From a virus: 26,050 nt of DNA. Positions 23,142 to 26,050 of this stretch are shown in pieces; positions within the stretch are counted from its first letter, which is position 1; the number at the start of each line of letters is the position of its first letter. The translations under genes and the position numbers were made by a program. The DNA lies in the IMG/VR virus record IMGVR_UViG_3300034760_000007, positions 1 to 26,050 of that record; one strand, 5' to 3'. The notes below the pieces were generated by a model. That model was not told the origin of the DNA, made no database searches, and saw only the letters and a program-made list of their open reading frames with translations.

Positions 23142-24725
23142 ATGGGCCTACCGTCCAGCTACGACGAGTGGGCGGGCAACCAGAACGTGGCCCACTCCAC
23201 GGTCTCGAAGCTCTACGACGAGGCGTTCGGCATCATGGGCTTCGGTGGCCCCACCTCCGACCGCCGATGGACCTCCACGTTCGTCAAGGCCCTCGCCGCC
23301 CTCGGCGCCCGAGCATCCGCCGGCGGCCCGGCCATCGCCCTCGTGGTACCCAAGGGCCACGTCTTCGACGTGGAGCTCGACGTCCTGGACCTTCCGCCCA
23401 ACGTCCATTGGGCCGGCGGCGGCCGCCTGGTCACCAACCAAACCGGCACCGGCAACAACGGGGCGTTCGTCACCGGCGCCCGGGCCCAGGGCGTCGTCCT
23501 CGACGGTATCGAGTTCGAGTCGCCCAACAACACCGTCACCGCGGTGCGAATCCTCTCCTCGAGCGACATCGAGATTCGAGGCTGCCGGTTCTACGAGACG
23601 ACCATCCTGGGCGCCAACAACAACGACATTCTGTACGCCCACGTCGACACCTCGGCCAACGGCAACGTGTGCCGGGACATCCGGGTAATCGGCAACTACG
23701 CCACCCGCGTGCAGACCGACGCCTCACCGCACGCCGCCATCCTCCCGCTCTACACAGTGGGCGGGGTCATCGCCAACAACCGGATCGTGGGGCACCACCA
23801 GGGCGTGCAGTTCTGGGGCGGCAACGCCAACCCCGGCGCCAACGGGGTGCGGGCCAACGAGCGCAAATGCTCTGACATCGCCATCACCGGCAACGTCGTC
23901 ACCGGCAGCGTCGAGGGCGGCATCTGGGGCTCCATGGGCAAGCGGATCACCATCACCGGCAACGTGGTCAACGGCGCCGGCGACGTCGCCATCGACTTCG
24001 AGGGCTGCACCAACTGCGTCGCCTCGGGCAACACCGTCACCGGCGCACAGAACCATGCGCTGACCACGTTCTTCCAGTGCGACGACATCGTGTTCTCGGG
24101 GAACACCTGCACCACCACGGTCATGAACGGCGGCATGGCCCGAGTGGTCAACGGCTCCGGCATGCCGGACGTCCGCAACGTCAAGTTCATCGGGAACACC
24201 TTCGACTGCCTCAACGGCACCGGCAGCGTCCTGATCGAAACCTCTGAGACCGTGACCTTCGCCGGCAACGACTGCCGCAACGTGGCGATCATCACCAGGG
24301 TCAACAACCAGTTCCACACCATCATCCGCGACAACACGCTGTTCTTCGACCGGGTCGCCGTGACGGCGTTCCAGGCTATGGACCTGGGGTTCAACAACAT
24401 CCACGGCCGGCTGTTCGTGCAGCGCAACATCGTCACCAGCACGGTCCCTCAGCCGGCGCTGTCGGGGGCCATCCACAACGACCAGTTCGACGACAACAAC
24501 CCGGCGCTGTCGATCATCGAAGGCAACTTCATCGGTCCAGGTTTCGAGTACACGATCAGGAACCGCTGGGCCGGACCCGGTCCCGGCGTCAACGTGGCCA
24601 AGGCGCTCATCCGGGACAACATGTTCCCGGTCGGGTCACCGCCCTCGTTCGCTGAGTCGGGCGTCCTGCCCTCCATCGTCGAGGTCGAGGGCAACCGCTA
24701 CGACGACCTCACTCCTTGGCCCTGA
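23142..24725 (+). CDS. Right-handed beta-helix tailspike
   Basis: This 527-residue protein is almost wholly β-helix. After an N-terminal ~75 residues (SSYDEWAGNQNVAHSTVSKL), repeats of about 22-30 residues follow the pattern x-I-x-G-N-x-V/I-x-G (DIEIRGCRFYETTI, DIAITGNVVTGSVEGGIW, RITITGNVVNGAGDVAIDF, DIVFSGNTCTTTV, NVKFIGNTFDCL, TVTFAGNDCRNV). Such spikes bind or cut surface polysaccharides. No pectate-lyase catalytic set can be assigned by eye. It could be an enzyme (lyase or hydrolase) or a pure binder. Start ATG 23142 directly follows the previous TAG. Confidence 0.88.
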   Translation: MGLPSSYDEWAGNQNVAHSTVSKLYDEAFGIMGFGGPTSDRRWTSTFVKALAALGARASAGGPAIALVVPKGHVFDVELDVLDLPPNVHWAGGGRLVTNQTGTGNNGAFVTGARAQGVVLDGIEFESPNNTVTAVRILSSSDIEIRGCRFYETTILGANNNDILYAHVDTSANGNVCRDIRVIGNYATRVQTDASPHAAILPLYTVGGVIANNRIVGHHQGVQFWGGNANPGANGVRANERKCSDIAITGNVVTGSVEGGIWGSMGKRITITGNVVNGAGDVAIDFEGCTNCVASGNTVTGAQNHALTTFFQCDDIVFSGNTCTTTVMNGGMARVVNGSGMPDVRNVKFIGNTFDCLNGTGSVLIETSETVTFAGNDCRNVAIITRVNNQFHTIIRDNTLFFDRVAVTAFQAMDLGFNNIHGRLFVQRNIVTSTVPQPALSGAIHNDQFDDNNPALSIIEGNFIGPGFEYTIRNRWAGPGPGVNVAKALIRDNMFPVGSPPSFAESGVLPSIVEVEGNRYDDLTPWP

Positions 24726-24855
24726 TCTCCTCGCTGGCCGCTGCGGCCTGCGCCTCCAGATGAGCCGACAGTTCGTCCGATGCGGCGATGACCTCGGCCA
24801 CCGTCGGCTCGTTCCTGCCAGGCCGGGCGTACATGTATGTCGTGTCATCTGCCAT
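24709..24855 (-). CDS. Small reverse-strand protein
   Basis: This is a 48-residue frame on the minus strand, the only such gene I can support here. Starting at ATG (24855, complement), it reads MADDTTYMYARPGRNEP, then VAEVIAASDELSAHLEAQ and an Ala/Glu-rich helix ending in EEIRAKE. Codon third positions are strongly GC-biased like other genes of the window. It fills an otherwise empty 157-bp gap, ending tail to tail with the tailspike by a 17-bp overlap. There is no Shine-Dalgarno, but a TAGAAT box sits six bases before the ATG, as in leaderless actinobacterial genes. It may be expressed separately from the tail operon. Function unknown. Confidence 0.6.
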   Translation of the reverse strand: MADDTTYMYARPGRNEPTVAEVIAASDELSAHLEAQAAAASEEIRAKE

Positions 24856-24861
24856 GTCCCG

Positions 24862-24867
24862 ATTCTA
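24862..24867 (-). promoter_or_regulatory. Leaderless-type -10 box for the reverse-strand gene
   Basis: On the minus strand this reads TAGAAT, matching the TANNNT -10 element of actinobacterial promoters. The ATG of the small reverse gene begins after six further bases, the spacing at which transcription would start on the A of ATG. The -35 region is weak (TCCTCA at a 16-base spacing), which is common in such hosts. Confidence 0.5.
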
Positions 24868-24882
24868 CCGAGGGAGGTCCCC

Positions 24883-25041
24883 ATGAGGACTCGATTCGCC
24901 GTCCTACTCCGCCGCTTCGCCGACCGACTCGACCTGCCCACAATGACCATCTCAGGCAACCGCATCGGCAACTACGCCCAGGGCGTCCAGTGGACCGGCA
25001 ATACCGGGATCACCTTCACCTGCAACACGTTCTCTGAGTGA
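24883..25041 (+). CDS. Small protein resembling a single beta-helix rung
   Basis: This 52-residue protein starts at ATG 24883 with a strong gagggagg site. Residues 1-19 (MRTRFAVLLRRFADRLDLP) form an amphipathic basic helix of a kind often found at the start of actinophage small proteins. Residues ~21-52 (MTISGNRIGNYAQGV, TGITFTCNTFSE) look like one or two coils of a β-helix and resemble repeats in the adjacent tailspike (AITGNVVTGSVEGGIW). It could cap or extend the spike, or be a remnant of a larger spike gene. It ends with a GTGA overlap with the matrixin gene. Confidence 0.7.
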   Translation: MRTRFAVLLRRFADRLDLPTMTISGNRIGNYAQGVQWTGNTGITFTCNTFSE

Positions 25042-26050
25042 AGCCGAGACCTCCCCGGAACCCGGAGAAGCCCAGCAAGGTCGGTTTGGCCGAAGGCACC
25101 ACCGGCCCCGACGTCGCGGATCTGCAGCACTACCTCGCCCGGTACGGCTACCTGCAGCTCAACCCGAGCCGGACACCGGATGAGCGGCGGGAGTTCACCA
25201 ACGAGACGGCGGCGGCTCTCGCCCGCTACCAGAAGTTCTACAAGCTGCGGGTCACCGGCAAGCTGACCAGGGCCACCGTCGAACTCATGAGCAAGCCCCG
25301 ATGCGGGGTGCCCGACGTTGACCCGCCGGGCGTTCGAGGCTACGCGGCCGTGGGCAGCAAGTGGTCCTTCACCGACCTGAACTACGCCTTCTACAACCAC
25401 GCGTCGAGCCTCACCATCGGAGAGACCGAGACCGCCGTCGCCGATGGCCTCCAGCTCTGGGCCGACAACAGCCCGCTCACCTTCACCCCGGTTCTCATGG
25501 GCGCCACCCACGAGTTAGAAGCCGGGTGGTATACCGGCGACCACGGCGACGGCGCCGCCAACGTGTTCGACGGATTCGGCGGCCCCGGCCCAGTGGCCCA
25601 CTGCAACTACCCGCCCCCGGCAGGTGGGTCGGCCTACGTCACCGCCGGCCACGCCCACTACGACGACGGCGAGCCGTGGAACGTCGATGGCAGCCAGTAC
25701 GACCTCATGGCGGCGGCGGCGCACGAGTACGGCCACGGCCTCGGGCTCAACCACAGCGAGTACCAGGACGCCGTCATGTACGGAATCCTCCTCGGTCCCC
25801 ACAGCGAACTCCACTTCGACGACATCAACGGCATCCAGGCCATCTACCCCGGAGCGGTCGATCCGCCGCAGGACCCGGGCGGCACGCTCCCGGCGGTACC
25901 CACGGGAGTCTCGGCAACGGCCCTGTCCGCCTCGTCCATCGAGATCGCCTGGTCGGCGGCGTCCGGCGCCACCAGCTACGTCGTGGGGGTGGCCGACTCC
26001 GGCGCCGGCCCCTTCCCCAACATGGACACCACGGCGGGCACCACGCTGAC
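25038..26050 (+). CDS. Matrixin (matrix metalloproteinase) zymogen with PG-binding-like propeptide and FN3; 3' end outside window
   Basis: This gene starts with GTG in a GTGA overlap and stays open to the window end (at least 337 residues). Residues ~15-86 are a peptidoglycan-binding-like propeptide (GPDVADLQHYLARYGYL, ALARYQKFYKLRVTGKL). It ends in the cysteine switch PRCGVPD (87-93), where C89 should block the zinc. The catalytic domain keeps structural zinc ligands H169, D171, H188 and H207, the FDGFGG loop (177-182), AHYDDGEPW (206-214), the zinc motif HEYGHGLGLNH (H229, E230, H233, H239), a Met-turn (M247-Y248-G249) and FDDINGIQAIYPG. An FN3 domain begins near 286. No signal peptide is seen, so virion mounting or release by lysis is likely. 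All catalytic residues are intact. Confidence 0.92.
   Translation, partial: MKPRPPRNPEKPSKVGLAEGTTGPDVADLQHYLARYGYLQLNPSRTPDERREFTNETAAALARYQKFYKLRVTGKLTRATVELMSKPRCGVPDVDPPGVRGYAAVGSKWSFTDLNYAFYNHASSLTIGETETAVADGLQLWADNSPLTFTPVLMGATHELEAGWYTGDHGDGAANVFDGFGGPGPVAHCNYPPPAGGSAYVTAGHAHYDDGEPWNVDGSQYDLMAAAAHEYGHGLGLNHSEYQDAVMYGILLGPHSELHFDDINGIQAIYPGAVDPPQDPGGTLPAVPTGVSATALSASSIEIAWSAASGATSYVVGVADSGAGPFPNMDTTAGTTL

Noticed and set aside
25624-26049. Forward frame of 141 codons at the window end
   Set aside because: It is Ser/Thr/Arg/Pro-rich and out of frame with the matrixin gene, whose catalytic motifs lie in the same stretch.
1-26050. tRNA, rRNA, CRISPR, insertion sequence or attachment site
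   Set aside because: Reading both strands I found no cloverleaf, repeat array, transposase or integrase pattern that I could support.

Overview
This window looks like the packaging, head, tail and adsorption half of a tailed double-stranded DNA virus with a long tail (siphovirus). The DNA is strongly GC-rich, GTG starts are common, and consecutive genes repeatedly overlap by GTGA or ATGA. Several proteins are of types familiar from actinobacterial phages: the P27-type small terminase, DUF6093-like stopper, C-rich tail chaperone, and minor tail protein with a LamG insertion. An actinobacterial host is therefore likely, but the species cannot be read from the sequence. I see no integrase, repressor, tRNA, CRISPR array or insertion sequence, so lifestyle (lytic, temperate or prophage) is undecided.

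Layout, left to right. Positions 1-2148 hold small genes ahead of the terminase: two unknown proteins (one with a zinc knuckle), an endonuclease VII-like nuclease, a 51-residue candidate with a lipobox-like N-terminus, an HNH nuclease and another unknown. Positions 2216-4307 encode the small and large terminase subunits. Positions 4326-7428 encode portal, scaffold and major capsid protein. Positions 7428-11640 encode a small zinc ribbon, a small acidic protein and two fibre-like proteins. One of these is 917 residues with beta-helix, FN3 and LamG-like parts; the other is 297 residues with an internal repeat. Positions 11693-13780 hold the head-tail connector set: adaptor, small unknown, stopper, HK97 gp10-like and tail terminator. 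A long UUCG-capped hairpin separates this from the tail module.

The tail module (13867-22656) has a small protein, the major tail protein, and tail chaperones joined by a programmed -1 frameshift at a GGGAAAA heptamer. It continues with a 1290-residue tape measure carrying an M15-like peptidase domain, a second protein paralogous to the major tail protein, a small HExxH metalloprotein, a large LamG-containing minor tail protein and a zinc-ribbon protein. Positions 22656-26050 form an adsorption region: a small fibre-like protein, a beta-helix tailspike, a reverse-strand 48-residue gene with a leaderless-type promoter, and a 52-residue protein resembling a single beta-helix rung. It ends with a gene cut by the window edge that encodes a complete matrix-metalloproteinase unit. 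That unit has a peptidoglycan-binding-like propeptide, the cysteine switch PRCGVPD, all zinc ligands and an FN3 domain.

Together the genes describe packaging, procapsid assembly, tail building and an unusually rich set of surface-binding and metallopeptidase modules. The most striking features are the phage-borne cysteine-switch matrixin, the second tail-tube paralogue in the usual distal-tail slot, the capsid protein with an N-terminal hydrophobic segment, and the fibre genes placed inside the head module.
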